64,000 bases of DNA, from positions 38,283,109 through 38,347,108 of the forward strand of contig CM068542.1 in the NCBI GenBank assembly GCA_035048495.1, in the 5' to 3' direction. Positions 36,678-48,329 of the stretch are shown piece by piece. Numbering within the stretch: position 1 is the first letter of the stretch; the number at the start of each line of letters is the position of its first letter. Origin of the DNA: Euptelea pleiosperma (taxonomy: Eukaryota; Streptophyta; Magnoliopsida; Ranunculales; Eupteleaceae). The notes under the pieces are model-generated. The model had not been told where the DNA came from. It was given only the letters and a program-made list of their open reading frames with translations, and searched no databases. A program made the position numbers and the translations under genes.

Positions 36678-37063
36678 AACGCTATCCAATTAAACAGTTA
36701 TATTCTTGATATGGCGAAATTTGGTGACCTTAGATGTGTGTTACGTACGTCTTTCACGAAATGCCGGCTGGATGATGGCTATGTGGATGAAATAGAAAAA
36801 ATTTTAGTAGTGAATTATTAATATTTAAATTAGTAATAAAAAGACTAAATTATCTATAAAGATTGTTTAAGATTTTAATATAAAGAGAGGTGCACCTTGA
36901 ACATATTTTTGCATTAAATAGTAAAGGATAATGGAAATGGACATTAAATTAAACTAGGGTTGTTGCACGTGAAAGATTTTCTATATATATATACCATATA
37001 TTCCACATCAGTGCCAGCAAAGTCTCTGATTGATGGACCTACCTCTTGCACAAGGGTATGAGC

Positions 37064-37074
37064 GTGACGTGGAC
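37064..37074 (+). promoter_or_regulatory. ACGTGG motif upstream of gene D
   Basis: GTGACGTGGAC in the block also found before C, E and F. TGACG plus ACGTGG overlap bZIP (TGA/G-box type) cores; binding is inferred. Confidence 0.4.
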
Positions 37075-37256
37075 AAGCAGCGCATTTTTCACAAGGCCAA
37101 TCCGGATAGTCAGTTGGCTTGAATTAGCCACTTCAGCTCTCTTCGTGGCTAGAAAAAGGGTGTTGATTCAGTCTGGACTGATGTTCTCACAAAAACCTTT
37201 CCTGTTGTCATCTTGCTTCCAAGTGAACATCCAAGAGCTAAGCATGTTTTTCTTAT

Positions 37257-38447
37257 GGGAATCTTTGACATACCCCCCATGTTATTTTTAAAATTTGACA
37301 TACCCCCCACGATTTGAAAAAGCTGACATACCCCCCTATGACTCGGTCCACTGTCATTTGACCGGTGTTGATCTGAGTTGACTACGAAATTTTGTACTAA
37401 AGGACGAAAGTGCCCTTCTTTTCAACTTTAGAACCAGGGTTTGGGCTTAGGCCAAAACCAAAACCCTAGATCAAACATGAAAAGAGGAGATTAAAAATAA
37501 AAATTAAAACCCATGTAGGTAAACTTGAGATTTTTTTTCTGATTTTTTTGATGAATTAAACAAATATTCAGAAGAACCCACCCACCCCCAAAACAAAATA
37601 GATAAAACTCATGAAAGATTATTTTAAAATTGAGAGAACCCATCTTTCTAAAATCCATGTCTCAAAAGCTTAAAATATAATTGCTTTGTCTTGCTTTTCA
37701 TTTATGTTAATGAAAATTTTATGTTGCTTTTTTTTTTTTTTTTTTAACCTTCGGTTTTACATTATTGCCAGAGTGGTGGCCGACTGACCATGAGACTCCG
37801 GTGGGATGGTCGCCAGTCATGGGCGGCCAACCCATTGGAATCCCTTGGCTGGCCGTCCACCATAGCTTAAAATATAATTGCTTTGTCCTGCTTCCAAGTG
37901 AACATCCAAGAGCTAAGCATGTTTTTCTTATGGTAATTTTTGACATACCCCCCCATGTTATCTTTAAAATTTGACATACCCCCCACGATTTGAAAAAGTT
38001 GACATACCCCCATATGACTCGGTCCACTGTCATTTGACCAGTGTTGATCTGAGTTGACTACGAAATTTTGTACTAAAGGATGAAAGTGCCCTTCTCTCTT
38101 CAACTTTAGAAAATTTTATGCTGTTTTTTTTTTATTTTTTAACCTTGGGTTATAAATTATTGCCAGAGTGGTGGCCGGCTGACCATGAGACTCCGGTGGG
38201 ATGGTCGCCGGTCATGGGTGGCCGACCCATTGGAATCCCTTGGCTGGCTGTCCACCATAGCCGTTTGTAGGGTCTGGGTTTTTTCTCAAACCCTTGTGTC
38301 AAAGGTTGAAGACAGGGGCATTTTTGCCATTTAGTAAAAAAATTCATAGTCAACTCGAGTCAACACTGGTCTAATGACAGTGGACCAAGTCATAGGGGGG
38401 TATGTCAGCTTTTTCAAATTGTGGGGGGGGGTGGGTCAAAAATTGCC
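37257..38447. mobile_element. MULE-like insertion in the gene D promoter
   Basis: Perfect 9-bp target duplication TTTTCTTAT at 37,248-37,256 and 38,448-38,456. Ends GGGAATCTTTGACATACCCC and (inverted) GGCAATTTTTGACCCACCCC. Gene E, at the equivalent position, reads TTTTTCTTATTTAAAAGCC uninterrupted. Inside, 37,880-37,935 repeats the promoter flank CAAGAGCTAAGCATGTTTTT and a second left end, so the insertion was followed by an internal tandem duplication that copied host flank. No transposase is present. Confidence 0.8.
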
Positions 38448-38579
38448 TTTTCTTATTTAAAAGCCAAGATGATCAAAGTCGATAAGAAGTAGATATCAAT
38501 GTCAATAAATCAAAGAGCACGAGTTACACGAGATGATTTTGAGTATCCTCTTTGATGATCATGCATGAGATTCATTTCC

Positions 38580-38587
38580 TATAAATA
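38580..38587 (+). promoter_or_regulatory. TATA box of gene D
   Basis: TATAAATA in TTCCTATAAATACTAATTCTC, 97 nt before the first base of the start codon's region at 38,684; identical context in gene E. Confidence 0.65.
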
Positions 38588-38683
38588 CTAATTCTCTTCT
38601 TCACATTCTACACGTCCAACTCTCCTATCTATTATTATTTCTACTACAAATTAGTCAAGGAGTCTCTTTCTCTCACAACAACA

Positions 38684-41330
38684 ATGGCGACTGATCAGAA
38701 CAACAATGTTGCTAATGGAACTGTAAATCCTCTACCTCCACCTGCAACAGGCAACCTGGTGACGGTGTTGAGCATCGATGGAGGCGGTATAAGAGGCATC
38801 ATTCCGGGAACCATTCTCGCTTTCCTCGAATCTAAGCTCCAGGTGATGATCGATCGACAAACAAATTAACTTCACTGCCTGAAATTAATTTGTTCATGTA
38901 TTTTGCCTATATCTATGTAAGTGTTTAATAATGGCCGTAAGGGATATATGTGGTTGGTTGGTAATGGAAATTAGGAACTTGATGGAGAGGATGCTAGGAT
39001 TGCAGACTACTTCGACCTCATCGCAGGAACGAGTACAGGGGGACTAGTAACCGCCATGATTACAGCTCCCGATAAGAATAATCGCCCACTTTACGCGGCT
39101 AAGGACATCAACGACTTCTACCTAGAGCACAGCCCAAAGATCTTCCCTCAGAATGCGTAAGTAGGAAGAAAATTAAGGATCCTCCTTGCCCTTCTTGAGC
39201 CACAAAGAATTATCTATTGCACAAATCATATGGACCATGCGAATAATAAAGTTCATAATCCACATCACATAGACTTACACCAAGTGTATGTGTTGGGGGA
39301 GTGGAAAAACCACCTTGTTAATTTTGTGGGATCTCCTAAAATTGACTTGATTCGGATGAGAGTGGCAATCCAATCTACTAAATTTTGTGGACGGTCGTTC
39401 ACAATCATCCCAATTGGGGTTGATTTATGGCTTAGGATGAAATGTTTCAGTCCGGCCAGGACTCTCTCATGTAAATTGTCTGAGACAGAAATACTATTTG
39501 CTTGAAATGTATGGATGCATGATTGAATTTTTGTCTGAAAACGTACAGGAAGACCATCATTTTGGGTCCAATAAAGAGCTTGTTCGGGGCAATCGCGGGA
39601 CCTAAGTTTAATGGCAAATACCTACACTCAAAAGTGAAAGAGCTGCTTGGCGACACAAAGCTCCATCAAACCCTAACAAACGTCGTCATTCCAACTTTCG
39701 ATATCAGGCTCCTTCAACCCTCCATTTTCTCCACACATGAGGTACATACAGACCTTCATCAACTTTCGATATCAGGCCTGAATTTGAATAATGCATGTTG
39801 CACTGTTCCGAGAGCAGTTCCATCATGCCTTGCATACCACTTAATGTCTTATGTCATGTCTATCATACATACAGGCAAGAATTGACTCATTGAAGAACCC
39901 TCTACTCTCGGATGTCTGCATCAGCACCTCTGCGGCTCCCACATATCTTCCCGCTCATTACTTTGAGACCAAAGACTCAAATGGAAATTCTCGGTCCTTC
40001 AACCTCATTGATGGAGGTGTTGCTGCAAATAATCCTGTAAGTCGAATACATAGACATTCTTTCACTCAATCGATGACTTCAGTTCTCTTTGGTATCATAT
40101 TATTTATCTATTTAGTCAGAGAAAGCTAAAACTAAATATAACCAACTGTGCAGGCACTTATGGCCTTGAGCCATGTCTCAAAGGAGATTATGATGAATAA
40201 CCCGGATTATGACACGATCAAGCCTATGGACTGCAGAAAATTCCTAGTCATTTCCTTGGGCACGGGATCAGCGAAGCAAGAAGAGAAATTCACTGCTGCA
40301 GCGGCCGCCAAATGGGGGGTGATTGGGTGGCTATACAACAGTGGGTCAACACCTTTGATCGATACTTTTAGCAGTGCCAGCTCTGATGTTGTTGACATAC
40401 ACACGAGTGTTCTCTTCCAAGCACTCAACTCAGAGAAGAACTATCTTCGAATTCAGGTATAGCTAATAGAAATATGGACTTATTGATAATAGCTTGAATT
40501 GGTGCATGATTACATTGAACCTAACAAAGCTCTTGTATAGAACATTAATTACAAGAGTTTAATAACGGAAGGAAACTAAATCTTAATTTATCAAAACCAA
40601 ATCTAATCCTAATCAATAATTCTAATTTATACTTTGACAACCGACAGAATATGTGATGGGATACACCAATATTGATAAGGTGTATCTCACACAATTTATT
40701 ACAGTGGTAATCTCTAATACCCCCCAAACTAATGCGAATTGGGGATCAACGATCATCGTGAGCTTGCCAAAATCAATTGCCTTGAAGATTGAATTGCCGT
40801 TGAAGAATGATATTGTCATTTTGAATTTTGCCAAGATAATTGATCGCCTTGATGATGTCCATGATCACCAATGAAAGAAGGTGGTAGCTAGCTGGTATGA
40901 TGATCCATGTTGATCACGCAGGATCTTATCCCGAAAAAGATTAGATCTTCGGTTTAGGCTGGACCGAAACCTGTATAATTTTAATCTAAATAAAGGGCCT
41001 CATTGGCCCAAGATGTGTGTAATTAGCTATGTTTTTCACTTCAATGACTGTTCTTTGTTGGATGTTGAACAGGATGACACATTGACAGGTGACACCTCAT
41101 CGGTGGACATTTCAACTAGGAAAAACCTACTAAATCTTGTGCAAATTGCTAAGGAGCTCTTGAAGAAACCGATGTCAAGGGTGAATTTGGAGACAGGAAA
41201 GTATGAGGAGCTTAAGGGAGAAGGAACAAATGAAGAAGCCATCGCTCGCTTCGCCAAGCTGCTTTCAACGAACGTAGGCTCCAGATGGGCAAAACACTTC
41301 TCCAATGACAAATTTCGCATATACCCATAG
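38684..41330 (+). CDS. PLP2: Patatin-like protein 2, gene D, with shifted C-terminus
   Basis: Predicted 418-aa patatin-like lipid acyl hydrolase. CDS exons are 38684-38842, 38975-39156, 39549-39741, 39875-40036, 40154-40456 and 41073-41330. Catalytic motifs DGGGIRG, GTSTG (Ser73) and IDGG (Asp224) are intact. In exon 6, sister copies read AAGCTGCTCTCCAACGAACG; here one base is missing (CTGCTTTCAACGAACG), shifting the frame. The tail becomes [20 protein letters not shown] and the stop is at 41,328, instead of [16 protein letters not shown]. The change lies after the catalytic domain, so activity may survive, but the conserved Arg-rich end is lost. The promoter is split by a MULE-like element. 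Intron 5 (616 nt) carries an insertion shared with E. It may be functional or an incipient pseudogene. Confidence 0.88.
40470..41000. repeat. Insertion in intron 5 of gene D (shared with E)
   Basis: The same approximately 530-nt sequence at the same intron position as in gene E (47,030-47,560): ATTACATTGAACCTAACAAA, GGGGATCAACGATCATCGTG, GAATGAAAGAAGGTGGTA-like and AAATAAAGGGC(C/T)TCA words. Absent from C (70-nt intron) and F (208-nt intron). A relative lies inverted at 20,780-21,030. Class unresolved. Confidence 0.75.
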
Positions 41331-41508
41331 TTATTTGAGACAAACTTTACACGAACCCAAGTTCGTCTTTTCTATTTATAACTTTCTGTCAATTCGAATA
41401 ATGTTCAATCTTATATGACAATCGTGAAAGTTTGTAGCCACCGCACGTGTGAATTTTTTACTGTTATTTTCTCCTTTTCACTTTTGGCTTTTCTTTTTTT
41501 ATTATTTT

Positions 41509-41844
41509 AGGGTCAGGCTCCGCCGACATATATTTTCACACACAAAAAAATCGTCGGGGGGCAATATATAAAATAAAGTTTTGGAATGGGATGATTTTTG
41601 GTGAGGATGGTCTCTATGTTCAAATCATTCTAATATTCGTAGCATGGTTTACAAGTTGAAGAATTATGGACCTGTCTATTTTTTACAGTTAACTTGAAAC
41701 CCACATTTGATGGTGATCTATTTTCTTGTAGGGATGATCTATATGGTGAGGAGATCATCCTCACCAAAAATCAGCCATTGATTTATCTTCCATGTGGGTA
41801 CACCAAAATTGTGTGTAAAAATATGTGTCCGCTGAGCCTGACCT
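41509..41844. repeat. R3 foldback copy downstream of gene D
   Basis: Outer ends AGGGTCAGGCTCCGCCGACA and GTCCGCTGAGCCTGACC are inverted. The interior has TTGGTGAGGATGGTCTC and its R3 partner CATCCTCACCAAAAATCAGC. It is inserted between D and the flank shared with E. Confidence 0.65.
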
Positions 41845-41879
41845 TTTTTTTTTATTGATTGACAATCGTCAATCAATAA

Positions 41880-42590
41880 TTTGGCATATACCCATGTTTC
41901 TCCATAAAATCATTATAACCCCACGTCTAGAAAGTGATTTCTGTCTATAGATTTCACATTCGAAGCCATCGCTCCCTAATCCAAGCCAATCAGACAAGCA
42001 GCAACTAAGATAATTTAGTAGGAATTAGGTAAAACTAATCTTCCAAAAGGGAACATATGTTAGGATGAAATTGTTGCTTTTTTTAAATCTACTTAAAATA
42101 AAAAAATTTGGAAACACAAAGTTCCTTCCCTTAATTTCAACAGAATTTTATTTGCCAACTTCCCTGAAAAATGCCTTGGAAACAAGTAAGCAAATGGCTT
42201 GAATTGTCTGTATCAAGCAAATAATGGCAGGAAACCAAATTTCTAGTTAAATATTCAGTTCAAGCGCCTACCAAGAAAAAAAAAATGAATAAAACAAATG
42301 TAAAAAACTTCATCTTGAGATGATCATCACTCATCCAGAACGATAAAGTGATTCTTCCCCCAAACTTTGCCATTGATATGAAGCAGTCAATCCCTTAGTC
42401 GAAACTCGAGTCGAGGCGCTGCAAGCAAGCGAAGAAACTCTCCTTGTAATCAAAGACAAACCCCTGTTCTGGACCTGATTGAAACTGTTAGCAGTGTTGG
42501 GATTTTGGTCTACAAGGAAGTACGTTTGTCGCGCCAGGGCACACCCGAGTCAAGCTCACCAAATTTTTTCTGGGTATTTCCTGAAGGGCG
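41880..42590. repeat. Downstream flank duplicated at 48,330-49,330
   Basis: Shared strings TCTATAGATTTCACAT, TAATCCAAGCC, ATCAGACAAGCAGCAA, AGGTAAAACTAA, TTCTTCCCCCAA, GAAACTCTCCTTGTAATCAAA and GGGTATTTCCTGAAGGGC. These define the right border of the D/E duplication unit. On the minus strand both contain a conserved IS(M)AK(F/L)GGRITLSFWMS segment, but the frame is broken by stops in D. Confidence 0.75.
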
Positions 42591-42631
42591 TTTCATATTA
42601 TGGTCCCTGCTCCTGTCTCAAAGTAGATAAG

Positions 42632-42939
42632 AGACCATAATATGAGCCATGTGGCAGACTTTAGAGACCACTGACCGTAGGGATGTTTGGCCATCCTTAG
42701 TTTGACCTATAAATATAAAAAATAAGCCTGATTAGTGATTTCAAACCTTTTGATATTTGTACCCAAAATAATGCTCAAATTCACGGTTAAAAATCAACCC
42801 ATGAAAACGACTCCAATCAAGCACTTAGAAAGCACTAATCAGGCTAACTTTTGGTCTGTGGGTCCACCTATGGGTTGGCCAAACATCCATACGGTCAATG
42901 ATCTATATAAGAGTGTGCACATTACTCATACTGTGGTCT
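42632..42939. mobile_element. R1 foldback copy
   Basis: Left end GACCATAATATGAGCCATGTGG; right end ACTCATACTGTGGTC. Inner arms GCCTGATTAGTGATTTCAAA and AAGCACTAATCAGGCTAACT. Arms are diverged. Confidence 0.7.
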
Positions 42940-43699
42940 GTTTTAAACGTCCCTTAGCAAAGTTGTACTCAGTATATATAGAACTGAACTGGAAATTTTA
43001 TAACACGCATTGTCACTGACCATACCCATGTTTTTCCCGCCCTTTGGTGGATTAAGACCAAAATCATCCCGATTGATGATTTTTGTAGCTGTTGGTGTTG
43101 AATATATATCCTAAATTATGCCAGAATCCTACGGCTACTCAAATCCACGTGCTGGAAATCAATTGTGATATGGGGTCCATTATTCCTACTTTGGTTGCAC
43201 ACGTGGCATATATTTAAAGGGTTGAGCTCGATGGGTCCTACACACTAATCTTTATTTTTTTGGTCTCCAAAATTCTATACCTAACAACCTAATCTCTTAG
43301 ATTTGTCTGGAGGGATGTTTCTTAATTATTATCAATCATCCAAAAAGAATGTAACATATCAAACGGTTGGATCATCCAATTAGTTCAAGTTTTGTCATAG
43401 AAGAACCCTTGGAAAAGGCTAGATATATATCAGCAATCATGTTGATCGTTGGTGTGTAGGACCTTTTATGGTCCGATCATTCATTGGTCACTGAACATGT
43501 AAAATTCTGCCAGCTGGACCACTTTTATGTGCTCTATTTTTATAAGTAGGCTTAACACAATATAAAATTTTTTTTTTTCATTTTTACCGAAACAAGAAAT
43601 ATCTGTAATGCATATAATTTTTTTTAAATAGAAGACAGCTTTTCCTCTCAACAAACCAGCTCTATTTTCCTCCCCTTCATAAGATGTTCTATCTTATCA

Positions 43700-43955
43700 C
43701 CCAATCGGACGGTGGATCTCAGCCACTCACACCCGATTCTGACAAATGGTTTATCGGGGAGTGCGGTGGGCCCAGGTCACCTACTAATCTATATAACGAG
43801 TGACAGTGGTTGTCTCCCCACATATACCCCCACTTATCAGCTTCAATCCCCAACTGGACGGTGGATCTCAGCCACTCGCACCCGATTTTAGGGAACGCTT
43901 TGTCTGGGAGTGCCGTGGGCACGGGTCACCCACGAGTATATATACAAATTTACGA
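43700..43955. repeat. Direct repeat, two diverged copies about 150 nt apart
   Basis: GACGGTGGATCTCAGCCACT occurs at about 43,709 and 43,857, each followed by C(A/G)CACCCGATTTT-like sequence, a GGGAGTGC(G/C)GTGGGC word and GGTCACC. Non-coding. Confidence 0.75.
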
Positions 43956-45057
43956 TCAAAGACAACCCAATGGTGTAGACCTAGATCCTCCTAATGATGA
44001 TAGCTAAAAAACTCATTCTCATTTCCTTGATGGTTGGACCCAAGATTATAGGGCGCGCGATCGGTGATAAAGTGGAGAGTCGTGCTACCTCACGCTTAAT
44101 ATAGCCGTTGCCCGACCGTCAGATTCAAGAGATCCACTGTCCACATGGTAGCAACTATTGCAAAAGATAAGAAGTCATTAATGAAGTTAGTGCCACATGG
44201 ATCGTGGGATAGGATTTTCCGAAAGTGGAAATGTTGAGCAAGCAAGCATGCATAGAAAATCTGTAAAAAAATGCCACTGAAGCGAAAAACCTTTCCTCAC
44301 CCATTTGGTTGAGGAGATACCTCAACCCTTATCACGTTGTGACACGTGGAGGGGAGTTAAAGCTGCCTATGTTCTCTTAAGAATAAAAAAGGCTACCTAT
44401 GTGAATGGATGGGCCGCCGTGAAGACTAGTATAGGGGACCAAAACTCTCTTTCTTTCTTTTTTTTTTTTTTTAGTGACCTGCCAAACAGACCCTAACAAG
44501 ATATTTAAGGTTGTAGTAGTTGTACTACAAAACATACAAAGGCTGATCTGTAGTCTACCACATCGCGGTCTCTATAGGAAAAATCCAAAAACATGACAGG
44601 TGATATTGACAAAAAATAATAGGAAGAAGAAGAAAGAAGGAAGAAACGAATCTTTGGAAAGACTTATCATGTACGTAGGACTCTTTGAATGGATTAAAAC
44701 TTTGATGACAGCCCATAATATGAGCCACGTGGCATACTCTTAGAGGATACTATTAGATAGTAAAGGATAATGGCCGGAAATGGATATTATATTAAACTAG
44801 GGTTGTGACATTAAATTTAATTGTCACAAACGAGGTAGCAACCCTGGTTTTGGCTTTATAATAGTATAGATACCATATATTTCACATCAATGCCAGTAGA
44901 TTCTCTTATTGATGGACGAGATTTTTTTTTTTAACCTAGGTAGCAACCGCCCGCTTTTGGCTTTATAATAGTATAGATACCATATATTGGGCACATGGTG
45001 GAGACTACTTCAAAAATCCTGCCACTTAAAAAATTCTCTCCGGACGAGGGTATGAAC
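43956..45057. other. Gene-free stretch upstream of gene E
   Basis: Contains a half R1 copy at 44,706-44,750 (ATAATATGAGCCACGTGGCA), a duplicated GGCTTTATAATAGTATAGAT word (44,852 and 44,957) and the D-unit homologous AGTAAAGGATAATGG at about 44,760. No gene. Confidence 0.5.
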
Positions 45058-45068
45058 GTGACGGGGAC
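45058..45068 (+). promoter_or_regulatory. Mutated ACGTGG motif upstream of gene E
   Basis: GTGACGGGGAC, where D and F have GTGACGTGGAC. The ACGT core is destroyed by a T-to-G change; surrounding bases are conserved. Confidence 0.4.
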
Positions 45069-45283
45069 AAGGGCAAACTCACAAAAACCTTTCCTCTTGT
45101 CATCTTGCTTCCATGTGAACATCCAAGAGCTAAGCATGTTTTTCTTATTTAAAAGCCAAGTTGATGAGAGTCGATAAGAAGTAGATATCAATGTCAATAT
45201 ATAAAACAAAGAGCACGAGCTACACGAGATGATATTGAGTATCCTCTTTGACGATCATGCATGACGTTCGATCATATATTTCC

Positions 45284-45291
45284 TATAAATA
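45284..45291 (+). promoter_or_regulatory. TATA box of gene E
   Basis: TATAAATA in TTCCTATAAATACTAATTCTC, 106 nt before the ATG. The intact promoter block AAGAGCTAAGCATGTTTTTC lies at 45,125. Confidence 0.65.
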
Positions 45292-45389
45292 CTAATTCTC
45301 TTCTTCACATTCTACACCCAACTCTCCTATATATCTATAATTATTTCTACTACAAATTAGTCAAGGATTCTCCTTCTCCCACAACAACA

Positions 45390-47873
45390 ATGGCGACTGA
45401 TCACAACAACAATGTTGCTAATGGAACTGTAATTCCTCTTCCTCTACCTCCACCTGCAACAGGCAAACTGGTGACAGTGTTGTGCATCGATGGAGGCGGT
45501 ATAAGAGGCATCATTCCCGGAACCATTCTCGCGTTCCTGGAATCCAAGCTCCAGGTGACGATCGACGAACCCAGCTCAAAGTTTGAAAATAAAAAAAGAA
45601 AACCCCAACTTCAGTGGCTGACATTTTTGTTCATGTTTGGTAATAGGAACTTGATGGAGACGATGCAAGGATTGCAGACTACTTCGATCTCATAGCAGGA
45701 ACGAGTACAGGGGGACTAGTAACTGCCATGCTTACAGCTCCCAATAAGAATAATAATCGCCCACTTTACGCCGCTAAGGAGATTAACGACTTCTACCTAA
45801 AGCACAGCCCAAAGATCTTCCCTCAGAATACGTAAGTAGGAAGAAAATTAAAGATCCTCCTTCCTTGCCCTTCTTGAGCCGGCCACAAAGAATTATCTAT
45901 TATTGCACCCCATAATAACGTTCATAAACCATACCACATAGACTTACACCAAGTACTGTATGTGTTCGGAAATACTATTTGCTTGAAATGTATGGATGCA
46001 TGATTGAATTTTTGTCAAAAAACAGCAAAACCATCATTTTGGGTCCAATAAAGAGCTTGTTCGGGGCAATCGCCGGACCTAAGTACAATGGCAAGTACTT
46101 ACACTCAAAAGTGAAAGAGCTGCTTCAAGACACAAAGCTCCATCAGACCCTAACAAACGTCGTCATTCCAACTTTCGATATCAAGCTCCTTCAACCCTCC
46201 ATCTTCTCCACACATGAGGTACATATTTACAGACCTTCAATTGATGGTGTTTATTTCACAAATAACACTAATTTCAAAGTTGTAAATATTTAACTTTTTT
46301 CATACATAATTATTAATTTTTAAGCATGTGCACTGTTATGAGAGCATGCAGTTCAATCGCGCCATGTATACAACTTGATGTCTTATGTTTTGCACACCAT
46401 TATCTCAATCATGTCTATCATACATACAGGCAAGACTGGACTCATCGAAGAACCCTCTACTCTCGGACGTCTGCATCGGCACCTCTGCAGCTCCCACATA
46501 TCTTCCCGCTCATTACTTCGACACAAAAGACTCAGATGGAAATTCTCGGCCCTTCAACCTCATTGATGGAGGTGTTGCTGCAAATAATCCTGTAAGCTGA
46601 ATACATAGACATTCTTACACTCAGTCGACAACTTCAGTGATCTCCTTGGTATGTATCATATTATTGTCAAAGAAGGCTAGAACTAATTAAATATAACTAA
46701 CTGTGCAGACACTTATGGCCATGAGCCATGTCTCAAAGGAGATTATGATCATGAATAACCCGGATTTCGACACGTTCAAGCCTATGGACTGCAGAAAATT
46801 CCTGGTCATTTCCTTGGGCACAGGATCAGCTAAGCAAGAAGAGAAATTCACTGCTGCTGCAGCCGCCAAGTGGGGGGTGATTGGGTGGCTGTACAAGAGT
46901 GGCTCAACACCTTTGATCGATACTTTTAGCAATGCCAGCTCTGATGTTGTTGACATACACACCAGTGTTCTCTTCCGAGCACTCAACTCAGAGAAAAACT
47001 ATCTTCGAGTTCAGGTAGAGTGGTACACATGAATTTATTGATAATAGCTTGAATTGTTGATTACATTGAACCTAACAAAAGCTCTTATACATAGCATTAC
47101 AAGAGTCTAATAAAAGATGGCAATTAAATCCTAATATATAATAATCAAATCTAATATTCCTAATCAATAATTCTAATTGATACTTTGACAACCGAGAGAA
47201 TATATAATTGAGATACACTAATATTGATATGTTGTATTTCACACAACTTATTATAATGGAATTCTCTAATATTTCCCCTCAAACTCACGAAAATTGGGGA
47301 TCAACGATCATCGTGAGTTTGTCGAAATCAAGTACCTTGAAGATTGAATTGCCTTTGAAAAATGCTATCGCCATTTTGAATTTTGTCAGGATGATTGAAT
47401 TTAATAACCTTTATAATATCCATGATCGCTAGTGAAAGAAGGTGGTTACTTGCCAGTATGATGATCCCTGATGATCGCGGGGGATCTTGTACCAAAAAAG
47501 AATAGATCTTCAGTTTAGGTTGGACAAAAACCCATGAAATTTTAATCTAAATAAAGGGCTTCACTGTGCCAAGATGTGTGTAATTAGCTATGTTTTTTCG
47601 CTTCAATGACTAGATTCACTGTTGGATGTCAAACAGGATGACACGTTAACAGGCGACGCCTCATCAGTGGACATTTCGACTAGCAAAAACCTACAAAATC
47701 TTGTGAAGATTGCCGAGGAGCTCCTAAAGAAACCGATGTCAAGGGTGAATTTGGAGACAGGGAAGTATGAGGAGCTTAAGGGAGAAGGAACAAATGAAGA
47801 AGCTCTCACTCGCTTCGCCAAGCTGCTCTCCAACGAACGTAGGCTCCGGATGGGCCAAACACTTCTCCATTGA
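45390..47873 (+). CDS. PLP2: Patatin-like protein 2 (acyl hydrolase), gene E
   Basis: Predicted 415-aa patatin-like lipid acyl hydrolase. CDS exons are 45390-45554, 45647-45831, 46026-46218, 46430-46591, 46709-47014 and 47637-47873. Motifs DGGGIRG, GTSTG (Ser75) and IDGG (Asp227) are intact. Three small in-frame length changes set it apart: two extra residues in the Pro-rich N-terminus (PLPLPPP), an extra Asn in exon 2 (NKNNNRP) and an extra residue in exon 5 (EIMIMNNP). The residue before the oxyanion motif is Cys (VLCIDGGG), where all others have Ser. The C-terminus [11 protein letters not shown] is normal, unlike D. Intron 5 holds the D/E-specific insertion. No signal peptide. Sister to D. 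Confidence 0.93.
47030..47560. repeat. Insertion in intron 5 of gene E (shared with D)
   Basis: Counterpart of 40,470-41,000 at the same intron position with the same orientation; about 85-90% similar by eye. Confidence 0.75.
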
Positions 47874-48329
47874 CAAATTTGGAATAAACCCATGTTATTT
47901 GAGACAAACTTTACATGAGCCTAAGTTTTGTCTTTTCTATTTATAACTTTTCTGTCAACTTGTTTCAATTCGAATAATGTTCAATATTATATGATGAACT
48001 TGATCATTTGAGCTTGATATTTAACCTGCTCATGTAACACAAATCGAACCATGTATTAAGAAACTAGCAACCTGATCAGACCACCAGTACTACTCAAAAT
48101 CAGAATTTCGACTAACCCCAAATTCAAGCTCATAGTACTGTTGGTTATTAAGCAGGCTTCGGCTAAACAAATAAACTCATGTTAATGGCACCCAAACCAT
48201 ATATGTCGTACAGTATCTTACGTTAATGTTTGATCATTACCATATTGATTGGGAGATGAATGAACAGTAGCAAAATTGACGTTGGGGATATGGTTATTTG
48301 CGATAAAGTCCATTCCTATTTGAAAACCC

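Noticed and set aside
36636..36821. 61-codon frame across the (TA)n tract
   Set aside because: The first third is TA-repeat translation (YIYIYI); the rest has no homology I recognise.
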